Source of the DNA: Merluccius polli
Lineage: Eukaryota; Chordata; Actinopteri; Gadiformes; Merlucciidae
Length of the DNA: 64,000 bases
Assembly (NCBI GenBank): GCA_030340625.1
Contig: JAOPHQ010004293.1
Location: forward strand, 53,501 to 117,500
Direction of reading: 5' to 3'
The first letter of the stretch is position 1, and each line of letters opens with the position of its first letter. The notes below the pieces were generated by a model. That model had not been told where the DNA came from. It made no database searches and was given only the letters and a program-made list of their open reading frames with translations. Position numbers and translations under genes: made by a program. Shown here one piece after another: positions 47,147 to 58,200 of this stretch.

Positions 47147-47321
47147 TAGGGAATATTGCACTACGGTCCTTTATGCTGTTGCACGTAGCGGAACAGGAAG
47201 TTGATAACTCTGTTTCAATGTAAACACGCCCGCACTTTCAGCCGCTCAAGACATGTTTGATTATTGTCATTTCACTGCATTCATTAAAGTAAGTGAACAA
47301 ATGGAATGTTGTTCTTATTTA
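47147..47321 (+). mobile_element. 5' LTR of the gypsy-type element
   Basis: 175 bp, a direct repeat of 49587-49761. It contains attaaag-type AT-rich sequence near its 3' end but no canonical TATA that I would assert. Confidence 0.9.
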
Positions 47322-47399
47322 TAATCAAACACCTGGATGAAGCCAAGCAGAGGTTTCCAGTGTCGGAAAAGAACGCGGATAAATACGTGAATGGACCAC

Positions 47400-48125
47400 G
47401 AGTATATTGACAAATAACGTCGAGCAATACAATCGAGGAGAGCTTCTTCCAGGCGATACAATGGCTTGACGTTTGTGGCCAGAACGGCATCATCCTCAAC
47501 CCGGAGAAGTTCGTCTTTGCCGCACCCACGGTGGACTTTGCGGGCTTCATGATCACCATGTCTGACATACGGCCATGCAGCCGTTACCTGGAAGCGATCC
47601 GGGACTTCCCGCGACCGCGCAACGTCACCGACTTCAGGTCCTGGTTCGGACTGGTCAACCAGGTGGCCTACGCCTTCAGTATGGCTGAACGCATGCAAAT
47701 GTTCCGGAAACTCCTGCAGAGTGGGGTGCGCTTTGAATGGTCTCCGGAGTTGGAGGACGTTTTCCGCGAGTCGAAGGAGGTGATTGTCCAAGGCACGCTA
47801 CTTTGTGTTGGGCTGCAGGGACCTGATTGTGGCAGTCGACCACAAGCTGTTGTTGAAACTCCTTGGTGACAGAGCACTTGACATACCCAACCCCCGCCTC
47901 AGGAACCTCAAGGAGAAGACCCTGCGCTATCGCTTCCGCATCATCCATGTCCCAGGCATGAAGAACAGGGATGCCATGTCACGCAGGCCAGTCGGCACCC
48001 TGTGCCCATCGCTCATGGATCTTCCAGACGACAATGCCGCCATGGTGACCCACCTCTCTCTCCAGCACACACGCCGATGTCCTGTCTCTCATACGGCGAG
48101 CCCAGCCGGTGGTCGACGACATTGA
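47400..48125 (+). pseudogene. Gypsy pol fragment: end of reverse transcriptase and RNase H, frameshifted
   Basis: The first frame, open from about 47400 to 47869, holds the C-terminal thumb side of reverse transcriptase (GIILNPEKFVFAAPTVDFAG) and the connection region. The catalytic YxDD part is not present. The second frame 47784-48125 resumes inside RNase H (DLIVAVDHK, VPGMKN, DAMSRRP). The junction lacks the middle of RNase H, so this is a deletion plus frame change rather than a programmed shift. Confidence 0.75.
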
Positions 48126-48140
48126 GGAGGGCGACCTGAC

Positions 48141-49454
48141 ATGGTGCGCTGCGGGGCTCGAATCGTTGCAGTCGGTGACGTGGGACCGCGTCAGGGAGGC
48201 CACCAGCAGCGACGGCGAGATGCGCATGTTGGAGGAGATGGCAGTAAACGGCTTCCCCCCGAGTCGAGGATCAGCATGCCGGAGGCGATTCGTGGCTTCC
48301 ACCAGTACCGCGAGGACGTTACGTCTACTGACGGGGTGGTTCTGTACAGGGATAGGGTGGTCATACCGCCCTCACTCCGTGGCGAGGTACTGGGCGCCCT
48401 GCACGCTGCCCATCAGGGCGTCTCCATGATGACCGCCGCGCAGAATCGTCTGTGTTCTGGCCTGGCATGTCGGCCGACATCTGCTCCACTCGGAGTAACT
48501 GCGAACACTGTCACCGGATGGCACCCTCTCAACCTGCGGCGCCGCCGACCCCGCCTATCCTGGCTGTTTACCCCTTCCAGGCGGTGTGTACACTACCTTG
48601 TGACGGTGGACCGCTACTCGAATTGGCCAGTCGCCTCGAGGTCGACGGGTGGCGCCGCCGACCTCATATGCCATATACGCCGTGCTTTTGCCACATACGG
48701 GACTCCTGAGGAGCTTGCATCAGACGGTTGGCCGGAGTTCACCTCTGCCGAGACCAGGTCTTTCCTTTGCAGATGGGGTGTGCACCACCGTCTCTCTTCG
48801 GTGGCCTTCCCCCACAGCAACTGCCGCGCGGAGATTGGGGTGAAGACGATGAAGCGGCTCATCACCGACAATACAGGCCCAAAGGGTGAACTCGACACCG
48901 ACGCTGTGCAGAGGGCGGTGCTGCAATACCGTATTACACCGGACCCTGACACGAAGATATCCCCGGCGATGTGTGTCTTCGGCCGGCCGATACGCGACTT
49001 CATCCCGATTGCCCCGGGGAAGTACAGGCCGCACGAGACATGGCGTGAGACGCTGACAGCGAGGGAGGAGGCCCTCCGCAAACGCCACGTCCGCACGGCT
49101 GGCGCCTGGGCGGAGCACACCAAACGCCTCCCACCTCTTAAGGTGGGGGACTTAGTCCGCATACAGAACCAGACGGGACCCCACCCTAACAAGTGGGACA
49201 GGACGGGCGGTGTCGTGGAGGTGCGTCAGCACGACCAGTACGTGATCAAGATTGACGGATCGGGCAGGGTCACGCTTCTGCGCAGGTTCTACCCGGTGCG
49301 GGACGCAGCCCCCTTCCGTCGTGCCAGTGGTGCCGGGCCGGGACGTCCTTCGTGCGCCACTGCCGACGCGTCGCCGCCACCGGCGCCAGACCTGCGCTGG
49401 TCCACCAGGTCGGCCGGTGTGCCTGCCTGGCACAAGGACTATGCTGTTGGTTAG
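48141..49454 (+). CDS. Gypsy integrase, frame-disrupted near the zinc-binding domain
   Basis: The long frame encodes the integrase core and C-terminal region: VTVDRYSNWP with the first Asp, EELASDGWPEFTS with the second, and the Glu of NCRAEIGVK. A chromatin- or DNA-binding tail with PLKVGDLVRIQNQ follows. The N-terminal H-H-C-C part is divided: IPPSLRGEVLGALHAAHQG in this frame, and FWPGM plus CEHCHRM in the frame at 48452-48709. A pair of shifts therefore interrupts it. All catalytic residues are present, but the protein as written is unlikely to work. Confidence 0.75.
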   Translation: MVRCGARIVAVGDVGPRQGGHQQRRRDAHVGGDGSKRLPPESRISMPEAIRGFHQYREDVTSTDGVVLYRDRVVIPPSLRGEVLGALHAAHQGVSMMTAAQNRLCSGLACRPTSAPLGVTANTVTGWHPLNLRRRRPRLSWLFTPSRRCVHYLVTVDRYSNWPVASRSTGGAADLICHIRRAFATYGTPEELASDGWPEFTSAETRSFLCRWGVHHRLSSVAFPHSNCRAEIGVKTMKRLITDNTGPKGELDTDAVQRAVLQYRITPDPDTKISPAMCVFGRPIRDFIPIAPGKYRPHETWRETLTAREEALRKRHVRTAGAWAEHTKRLPPLKVGDLVRIQNQTGPHPNKWDRTGGVVEVRQHDQYVIKIDGSGRVTLLRRFYPVRDAAPFRRASGAGPGRPSCATADASPPPAPDLRWSTRSAGVPAWHKDYAVG

Positions 49455-49586
49455 CCTTACATGGGTTCTGTGGGTTGTGCGTTGATGTCATGGACTTTGC
49501 CTTTGTGTTTATGGTGCATACGGCCATTCGTTCGGTTCTGTTTTTCTTTCAGCTTTTTTTTAGCGTGTTAAAAGCTTGGGGGGAGA

Positions 49587-49761
49587 TAGGGAATATTGCA
49601 CTACGGTCCTTTATGCTGTTGCACGTAGCGGAACAGGAAGTTGATAACTCTGTTTCAATGTAAACACGCCGGCACTTTCAGCCGCTCAAGACATGTTTGA
49701 TTATTGTCATTTCACTGCATTCATTAAAGTAAGTGAACAAATGGAATGTTGTTCTTATTTA
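49587..49761 (+). mobile_element. 3' LTR of the gypsy-type element
   Basis: Matches the 5' LTR at all but one of 175 positions and is directly preceded by the purine tract at 49574-49586. Confidence 0.9.
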
Positions 49762-50690
49762 GGTGGTGGTGGTGACTATGATGGAGTCTAGATGCTGGTG
49801 GTGGTGGTGGTGGTGACTATGATGGAGTCTATACTCTGGTGGTGGAGAATATGATGGAGTCTAGACGCTGGTGGTGGAGAATATGATGGAGTCTAGACGC
49901 TGGTGGTGGTGATGACTGCTGGCGTCAAGACGCTGGTGGGGGGGGGTGACTGATGGGGTCTAGATGCTAGTGGTGTTGGTGGTGACTATGATGGAGTCTA
50001 GACGCTAGTGGTGTTGGTGGTGACTATGATGGAGTCTAGATGCTAGTGGTGTTGGTGGTGACTATGATGGAGTCTAGATGCTAGTGGTGTTGGTGGTGAC
50101 TATGATGGAGTCTAGACGCTAGTGGTGTTGGTGGTGACTATGATGGAGTCTAGATGCTAGTGGTGGTGGTGGTGACTATGATGGAGTCTAGATGCTAGTG
50201 GTGTTGGTGGTGACTATTATGGAGTCTGGATGCTAGTGGTGTTGGTGGTGACTATTAGGGAGTCTGGTGGTGGTGACTATGATGGAGTCTAGATGCTAGT
50301 GGTGTTGGTGGTGACTATGATGGGGTCTAGATGCTAGTGGTGTTGGTGGTGACTATTATGGAGTCTAGATGCTAGTGGTGTTGGTGGTGACTATTATGGA
50401 GTCTGGTGGTGGTGACTATGATGGTGTCTAGACGCTAGTGGTGGTGGTGGTGACTATGATGGTGTCTAGATGCTAGTGGTGTTGGTGGTGACTATGATGG
50501 AGTCTAGATGCTAGTGGTGTTGGTGGTGACTATTATGGAGTCTGGTGGTGGTGACTATGATGGTGTCTAGAGGCTAGTGGTGGTGGTGGTGACTATGATG
50601 GTGTCTAGAGGCTAGTGGTGGTGGTGGTGGTGACTATGATGGAGTCTAGACACTGGTGTTGGTGGTGGTGGTGGTGGTGGTGGTGGTGAC

Positions 50691-51341
50691 CAGGGCTTAA
50701 TTTGAGCCAGAACACGCCGGAACATGTTCCGGCACCTCCGACGTTGGATCCGGAACCTTTTTTTTTTTATCCGCCACCTCCCGTGTCACTGAAAAATAAA
50801 TCGCCAAAAAAGAAAAATGACTTTGTGCAGAGTTCAATGTTGTTATATGTCTTGTTAGTCTTTATTCCCCATTTAAGTTCCTCAAAAATCTTGTGTTTGC
50901 ATTTTCGATGTGTTTTTCGATTTGTTTCAATTTTCAGGGTGAGAGGGGGAGAGGGGGGGGGGGGGTGAGAGGTGTGACACATGCGCTTGCGCTGGTTGCT
51001 TTACACATGCGCTTGCGCCCACAAGCATGTTGCTGTTTTGTTTGCAAGTTTCTTTTCCGTTAATTTAACCGACAATCAGATAATTGCTGCTTGTGAAAAT
51101 ATTGCAGTGTATTGTTGTTTTTCTTAATTCCGCATTCATGCGGTGCAGTGTCACCTCGTTACCTCGTCGTGAAACACACATAAACATTGGCTGATGTACA
51201 AAAATCGTTGTTTAGGTTTCTTTTAGTCCAAGAAGCTATGTAGGCAGTGTCTTTTTTTTGTTCCATTACCTCCAACCCCGTAATGAGCCGCCGGATCCAC
51301 CCCCCTCTTCCGGGACCTCCCACTTTAAAAATTAAGCACTG
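50691..51341. mobile_element. Non-autonomous hAT element with 8-bp target duplication
   Basis: 651 bp with inverted ends cagggcttaattt (left) and aaattaagcactg (right), flanked by gtggtgac at 50683-50690 and 51342-51349. End sequence and duplication length fit hAT. A weaker inverted similarity continues inward (ccggcacctcc with gccgga). There is no transposase frame. It is inserted in the minisatellite. Confidence 0.88.
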
Positions 51342-52112
51342 GTGGTGACTATGATAGGGTCTAGACGCTGGTGGTGGTGACAATGATCGTATCTAGACAC
51401 TAGTGGTGGTGGTGGTGACTATGATGGAGTCTAGATGCTAGTGGTGTTGGTGGTGACTATTATGGAGTCTGGTGGTGGTGACTATGATGATGTCTAGACG
51501 CTAGTGGTGGTGGTGGTGACTATGATGGTGTCTAGAGGCTAGTGGTGGTGGTGGTGACTATGATGGTGTCTAGAGGCTAGTGGTGGTGGTGGTGGTGACA
51601 ATGATGGTATCTAGACGCTGGTGGTGGTGGTGGTGGTGACAATGATGGTATCTAGACACTAGTGGTGGTGGTGGTGACTATGATGGAGTCTAGATGCTAG
51701 TGGTGTTGGTGGTGACTATGATGGAGTCGAGATGCTAGTGGTGTTGGTGGTGACTATGATGGTGTCTAGAGGCTAGTGGTGGTGGTGGTGGTGACAATGA
51801 TGGTATCTAGACGCTGGTGGTGGTGGTGGTGGTGACAATGATGGTATCTAGACACTAGTGGTGGTGGTGGTGACTATGATGGAGTCTAGATGCTAGTGGT
51901 GTTGGTGGTGACTATGATGGTGTCTAGAGGCTAGTGGTGGTGGTGGTGGTGACAATGATGGTATCTAGACGCTGGTGGTGGTGGTGGTGGTGACAATGAT
52001 GGTATCTAGACACTAGTGGTGGTGGTGGTGACTATGATGGTGTCTAGAGGCTAGTGGTGGTGGTGGTGGTGACTATGATGGAGTCGAGATGCTGGTGGTA
52101 GTGGTGACTACA

Positions 52113-52885
52113 GATGGACGCAGAGCCGTTTCTTGCTATATGCGGACTATGCGGCTGCATAGGGCCCCGCCCTATGACAGCAAGAACTGTTGTTGTTGCT
52201 GTCATTTCTTGTTTTTATTTTCTCTTAAGCACTTCTGAAAGCTCGGTTAAAAGGGTGCTGTATAAATGTAATGTTACTTTATTATCCTTTAAAAATAATT
52301 CATGAGAGGTAATTCTCTCACCACAAGTTCTCACTGATTTCAAAGGCAAAAGAACAAGAGCAGAGCAGTAAGAAACTGCAGTCCAGCGGAGGTGGCCTGG
52401 CCAACGTGTATGATGGTCCTGACATGCTTACACTTTACATGCATTCAATAGAGGTAGGCACACGATTGTAGCTTCGACAAAATCCATACATAAATCTGAA
52501 TTTATTATTTCGAATTTGAAATGAAAAAAATAAATACAATTATATTTCCATCATTCAATGGAAATATAGGTTGAATATGATCTCTAAATAGGATGTGGTT
52601 GTATAATCACACACTCAGTCAGTTTTCCAGACCTTTCTTAGAAGCTCTTCTGCTTGTTATGTGAAATATTGTGATGATGGCTTTAATGATATGAAAACCA
52701 AACGGCCAGGTTATTGATATGGACAGTTCGCTTTGTTTAAATCAAAATGCCATACTCCAAAATGCCATAAAACACAAATAAATACATTTACTAGTGACCA
52801 TATTATGATGGAAAATGGTAAGTCTAAAGTTGTTGCCTGTCCTGATGTTCTTCTAAAAGGCATCAGAAAAGCCAGTTTCAACTAG
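52113..52885. other. Gene-free DNA with a LINE-like tail fragment
   Basis: Around 52235-52285 the sequence acttctgaaagctcggttaaaagggtgctgtataaatg resembles the 3' end of an L2-type element. The rest shows no gene or recognised element. Confidence 0.4.
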
Positions 52886-53884
52886 CCTGGCAAGCCAGAC
52901 CCACATCAGAAAGATGTAGGGTCTGGCACTGCTCCATAGCTTGGTTTCTCGTGACGTCACAGCGCTGCATCGCGAACGCGCTAAATTCAGATGGATGGCA
53001 GGAAGTGAAGTCTGCCCATAGAACTGCCGTGTGAAAAAGTCAAGATGCCCATGTTTTGTGTAGTTTACGGCTGCTCCAATCGTTCTACCCGTGAAAAGGA
53101 AAAGAGTTTTTTTAGAGTACCAAAGGTTGTCGTCCATAAGGGTGAGAAAAAAAGCTCACAGAACAACGCCGTAAAAAGTGGATTTTAAACCTACGTCTGC
53201 GGTCGGGAGGAGCAGGGTCTGTTTATTCTCGTGTCTGCAGCGACCACTTCGTCAGAGGTATGTTAGCTAGCTAACTTTGTTTTTGTGGCTGTGTTTATAT
53301 AGCATTAGGGTGTTGTTAAATACTAATTTACTTAGTAATGATTATTAAGTTACCGGTAGTCTAATATGGGCTTCATTTTGACTTTTTAGGCGTCCCTAGT
53401 GCTTTGGGTGACGTTGAGTCGGTAGTGTGGGCGGGATAAACGGTTGTCTTTCAAGTTCCCTCTGCACGCAATAGGATAGCGCTACAACCAATCAGAGCAA
53501 CGAAGAAGGTGACGTAGTCATGGCGACGGCTCCGACTACGTAATTAATCAAAACTCCGAATACATATTTCTTTTCGAGGAAAGACTTCAGTGCCATTCTT
53601 TGTTCTTTTCTCAAAGAAAATGTTAACTTCAAGTCTTGAAGAGTCGCGGCCAAAGCCGAGTGGAAAGACAGCCGTTCGCCAGCAGCAGCAGCCATTGTTT
53701 ACCTCTAACACGGAACCGTCGCAACTCTGTCGTCATGGTAGCCCGGCTTCCGACTCCGCCCCTCACGCTGTGATTGGCCTGACAGATTTTCTGTTTCCAG
53801 CACAGAAAAACGACGACAAAAGGATAGACCCCCTGGCTGCAAAATAAATTTGCTGCCGCTAGGGGCAATGTAGGTCGGAGAAAC
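52886..53884 (+). mobile_element. THAP-domain DNA transposon remnant
   Basis: ATG at 53045 begins MPMFCVVYGCSNRSTREKEK, the start of a THAP zinc-binding domain (C2CH). After an A7 run at 53144-53150 the frame must change for the rest (KKWILNL near 53175, VCSDHF near 53240) to read through. A splice-donor-like aggtatgt follows at 53260. THAP exons of this kind occur in fish DNA transposons; the transposase is not here. The left part has a 15-bp-stem hairpin (gccagacccacatc with gatgtagggtctggc, 52891-52926). Terminal repeats were not found, so the limits are approximate. Confidence 0.6.
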
Positions 53885-55083
53885 AAGCCATATAGAAGGG
53901 TCTCTCTCTCTCAACGGAAGTATCAGAGAGCATTATTGGGCCATTTGCACGCAAGTAGTAGTTAGTTTGAGACTGCCTTCATTTGTATATCTTAGATTAT
54001 CTTCACTATAGGTGTAGGTAGGCCAAATCCAAAGGCAAGCTGAGCTCAATTTTGACCACAGCTGTAGTTACTGTGTTTCGCCTCTGTGGGGCGGTATGGC
54101 CTGATTATGTAGCACTTAGTAATCAGAGGCAGCAATAGTCTTGTTTTTATTACTGTATTTAGGATTGACAACATTTTTATGTAGGCCGGAAAAATTGAGT
54201 TTATGGTGAGCGCCCGGCTTTACTCCACGCAAAGTAAAGTAAATCTATAGGTAATAGAGCTACATGTTGCACAATGAATTCATCACTCTACCACGAAAGA
54301 TTCACCACTTCACATGACTGAGTCTGTGGTGACAGCAGGTTGTGCAACGAACTGGCGACCACTTGGGGGAGCGCATGCTTCGAGCAACAGCGGTGTTATG
54401 TCGTGAAAGCAAGGGGGGGGGGGCGACATCTAGTGGTGAATGATATCAATAGCACTTTTAAGAAACAATCGTTCAATATAACTAATTGTGAAAAAAAATA
54501 ATCTATCTACTTTGTTACATTTTTGTAACACAATCTGAGCAAGATGTTTAATAGAAACAAAAAGACCTCCCTTCAAACACATTTACTCTTGAGCCTCATG
54601 AGACCATCCAGATACTTACGTTTGTGTTTTGCAATGAACACCATGATCTGACATCAGGATCACAAGGCTACAGATACTCTAACATCTTGAAACCATTTGT
54701 TCCAGGCACTTGCTCTCCTCCAGTCCCTTGTTGTCACCACTGAAACTACACTTAATCTAACTGTGTTGATGCTTATTGTGTGCTTGCTTCTTCCCCTTTT
54801 GGTTTAAAAAGTTACCTTATAACCTGACTACATTTACTGTCCCATTTAGTCTAACTACTAATACAGGAATATCGAACTGGATAATGAAGCTAGTTGTAAG
54901 GAAACATGTATTTTTCTGTATAGAAACATGAGTACGAATGTTGTTTTAATTATTTATAATTGATTCATAATTACCCATTTCTACTGTTAAATTATGATTT
55001 GCTTTTTGTTTTCTTGTTTTTTATTGAAAAAGTCATGATATGGGTTGAGTGAGGCTTTACACACAACAGGTGCAGCAACAACA
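53885..55083. repeat. Displaced tail of the duplicated unit
   Basis: From 54027 this matches copy 1 at 23645-24886, with scattered indels and substitutions, ending at gcaacaacat (55083). Bases 53885-53960 match 46437-46513. It is probably the end of copy 2, now separated from it by the repeat block 46150-54000. No gene is evident. Confidence 0.85.
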
Positions 55084-55266
55084 TATAGGCCTATACATCA
55101 TACATAGATGCTCTATATCCTCTACCCAAAGTCCTTCCCCGGCTGCCATACAGCAAACACAAATAGCAAGTGTCAACATGTTTGCCAGCCATTCTGGGGC
55201 GTGTTCTTTACAATAGTGTCCAAACTCACTATTCAGTGATCCGGTGTTGAATAGCTCTTTCTTCAT
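55084..55266. other. 3' flank / 3' UTR side of arsi
   Basis: Short gap between the duplicated tail and the arsi stop codon. It probably contains the arsi 3' UTR, but no clear polyadenylation signal can be asserted. Confidence 0.4.
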
Positions 55267-58200
55267 CTATATCCTGTTGGACATCATTCTAGCGTTAAGT
55301 CTCCTGAAGAAAGATTTTGTTCTGGACATCTTCAGGGTCTCCTTCCTGTCCTTGATCCGCCTCCGGGAGACGCCGTCCCACGTGTCCTCCTCGCCGTCCC
55401 CAAACCACGGCCCCCAGGCCCCTCCGTTCAGGTCGGGGTGGGCTCGCGGGTCCTCCATGGGGTACCGCACCGGCACCGCCGTGCGATTGTAGTACGCCAG
55501 CCTGGCCAACAGCTGCTTGACCACGTCGGGCCTCTGCTCCGCCACGTCCGAGCGCTCGTACGGATCTCCGGAGATGTTGAACAGCCACACCGACTTCCTG
55601 GGCTGCGTGTGGCGCTCCAGGCCCCACCAGCCGCCAGGGAAGCTGGGAAGCACGGGCGGCGGCGTCCAGTCCCCGTAGCCCGGGTCCCCCGTGAGCAGCT
55701 TCCAGTCCCCGGCGCGTATGGACGCCTGGACCGCCGTGTCCCAGATGCCGAAGCCCCCCTGCAGCGAGCCGGCCCGCGCCGGGTTGTACAGCGGGTCGAT
55801 GTTGTGCAGGATCTCCAGGCGGGGCGACTCCTTGCCCTCGCTGATGGCCGGCCACACGTCGTAGCCGTCCAGCCCCTCCGTCGCGGACGCGTTGCCCCCC
55901 GCCAGCCCCACCAGTGTGGGGTACCAGTCGGTGATGTGGACCAGGGCCGTGCTCACCCTCCTCTTCCGCCGGAGCAGGGGGCTGTGGACGAAACCCAGCC
56001 CCCGGACCCCGCCCTCCCAGTACGTCCCCTTGCGGCCTCGCAGCGGCCAGTTGCTGCCGCCGGACAGCGGCTGACCGCCGTTGTCGGTGGAGAACACGAT
56101 GACGCTGTTCTGGTAGTAGCCGTACTTGCGGAGGGCGTAGGTCACGTTGCGCACCGCCTCGTCCACCGCGGAGACCATGGCGGCGTACTTCCGGCGCGGC
56201 ACGTTGGCCATGCCGCGGTACGGGTGGACGTACCGGCGGGGGCACTGCAGGGGCGTGTGCACGGCCTGGAAGGAGAGGTAGATGAAGAGGGGCGGGCCGC
56301 GGGGGTCGTGCGTGGCCAGGATCTTGCGGACCCTCTGCGTGTACAGGTGGGTGGAGTACTTCCCCCCCCGGCCCCAGGCCACCGTCTCCCCCTCGTGGAG
56401 GTCGAAGCCGCAGAGGCCGGGCCCATCGCAGGAGTTGTACGTGTAATAGTTGACGCTGCCCGTCAGCGAGCCGAAGTACGTGTCGAAGCCGCGGCGCGTG
56501 GGCAGGCACTCCTTCTTGTAGAAGCCCAGGTGCCACTTGCCCACCATGTGCGTGGAGTAGCCCACCTCCTGCAGCCTCTGGGGGAGGGTCACCTGGTCGA
56601 AGGGCAGACAGTTGGGCTGGCGGGGCCGGATGATGGAGTGCTGCAAGCCTGTATGGATTTGATACCTATAACAGAATTGGTACAAAACAAACAAAAATGT
56701 TAAAAAGTAATGAAAATCAGTCACAGGGAATGAATGACATGCAGCGGTTGATTGAGGTTAATCCTATTTTTACAGTAATGCCCCAAGAGCCCGCCAGGCC
56801 AACCAAGAACACACCCAAGACAGCTGGTTTTAAAGCTGTTGAAACGTCGTGTGTAGGCCTCCAGTAGCTTCAGGGACAGGTTTACGGCCCGTGCCCACTG
56901 CATCCGTCCGTCGACGCATCCCATTGACTTTGAATGGGGCGGAGCCGCAATGCATTGTGGCTCCGTCCGTTCCGTCGGCTCCGTCGCTTGCGTTGAGAAG
57001 TTGAGAAAATTTTAACTTTTCAGGCCGCGACGGATCCGTCAGCCAATCGGATCGCATTATGCAAATATATGTCCGGTGACGCTACTTGGACTCTGCCCAA
57101 TGAAATCACCTTTGTGGTACAACCCGGGAAAACACATACGTATGTCAAAAAAGGCGGCCGGCAGCGGGGGATTTAATAATGGAGGACAAACTAATAATCG
57201 CGGTGGGTAATGGCGCTATACTCTACAACCAGTCTTTATACACATACAGGGACACCAACCGCCGGGACCTGGAGGTGTCACTGGAGGTGGGGGAACCAGG
57301 TAACATAATGTTTCAGATTATTTTCGATTTATGTATATCGGAATATATTGCAACGACGGGATCCATCTTGCAATACAAAAGAGCAATAACAAAATGCAGG
57401 AAGAACGCGGCTTTGTTTTTGTAAGCGGGAAGCAATTTGATTGGCTGCTGGCTGCGTCTGGCTCCGTCGGCAAATTCTCCCCCCCCCCTCCCCCCACCTT
57501 CCAAATGGTTTTGTCTCCAATCAACGTTGAAAATTCCGACATTCCATTGTCATGAACGCACCGCAGCCCCAGTTCAGTTACGGTGAATGACGTAACTCAG
57601 GTAGGCACTGTTTTAATTATAAAACCACGATTAAATAACACTTACTTACTTTTAATATTATATAGGTTAGTAGGACTTGCCACCTTCACGTTGTAATTGT
57701 GTCATTACTAGCCTCCGTACTCGCGACCAAGCAAGCTAGTCTAATTATCATTAAAACAACGTTATCTCTGTCATGGACAGACTTTAAAATATGCAATTAA
57801 TTTCTGAAGCAGGTAGTTACGTTTTGCATAGTTTTGGTAGTTTAGTGATTAGTCACCCCTTTTTCTTCATAGCCAGTTTTCTAAAAACGCGATGCTTAGA
57901 CGTGTATTATTGTTTGTGCATGCCGCTGTGTGTCTGTGTTTAAATTTAATAAAATACTGTTCCTCTCAGTGTGATGCTCAAAAACATGTTACTAAAATCA
58001 AACTGTAGTTCAATATTTGTATTTGTCTTATTTAATATATGGAAGTTTTGAAACCCTAAATTCAGGGATTTATGTATCCAGCAGGTCAGAGTAGGACTGC
58101 TGATCTAGTCTGATCATTAGACTTATAATGAAAGGTAAATGACTGCATTACCTACACTGACTGACTTGCATGACTACATTAACTATGTGGTTTCTTCATG

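Larger units (their letters stand above)
47147..49761 (+). mobile_element. Truncated Ty3/gypsy-type LTR retrotransposon
   Basis: Two 175-bp LTRs (47147-47321 and 49587-49761) run from tagggaatattgc to gttcttattta and differ at one position (cgcccgc versus cgccggc). GGTGG flanks both sides, but it lies in GGT-rich DNA, so the target duplication is not decisive. The tract cttggggggaga precedes the 3' LTR. The 2265-bp interior starts within reverse transcriptase; gag, protease and the first part of reverse transcriptase are missing. Confidence 0.9.
46937..52112. repeat. 38-bp-unit GGTGGT-rich minisatellite, interrupted by two insertions
   Basis: The basic unit is ctagtggtgttggtggtgac followed by tatgatggagtctagacg, with variants in the GGT run and in the last triplet. 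The array is seen at 46937-47146, 49762-50690 and 51342-52112; the gaps are a gypsy-type element and a hAT MITE. Local higher-order repeats of two or three unit variants occur around 51590-52050. No spacers or conserved palindromes make it CRISPR-like. Confidence 0.93.

Noticed and set aside
49762..52112. CRISPR-like array
   Set aside because: It is a head-to-tail minisatellite without unique spacers, in a vertebrate genome.
53395..53885. Host gene with frames 53492-53695 (minus) and 53590-53847 (plus)
   Set aside because: Overlapping short frames in transposon-like GC-rich DNA, with no domain or splice support.
55295..56703. Long open frames overlapping arsi exon 2 on both strands (413 and 421 codons)
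   Set aside because: They are Arg/Pro/Gly-rich or Val/Gly/Arg-rich shadows produced by GC-rich codon positions of the arsi exon; only the sulfatase frame has motifs and a matching splice structure.
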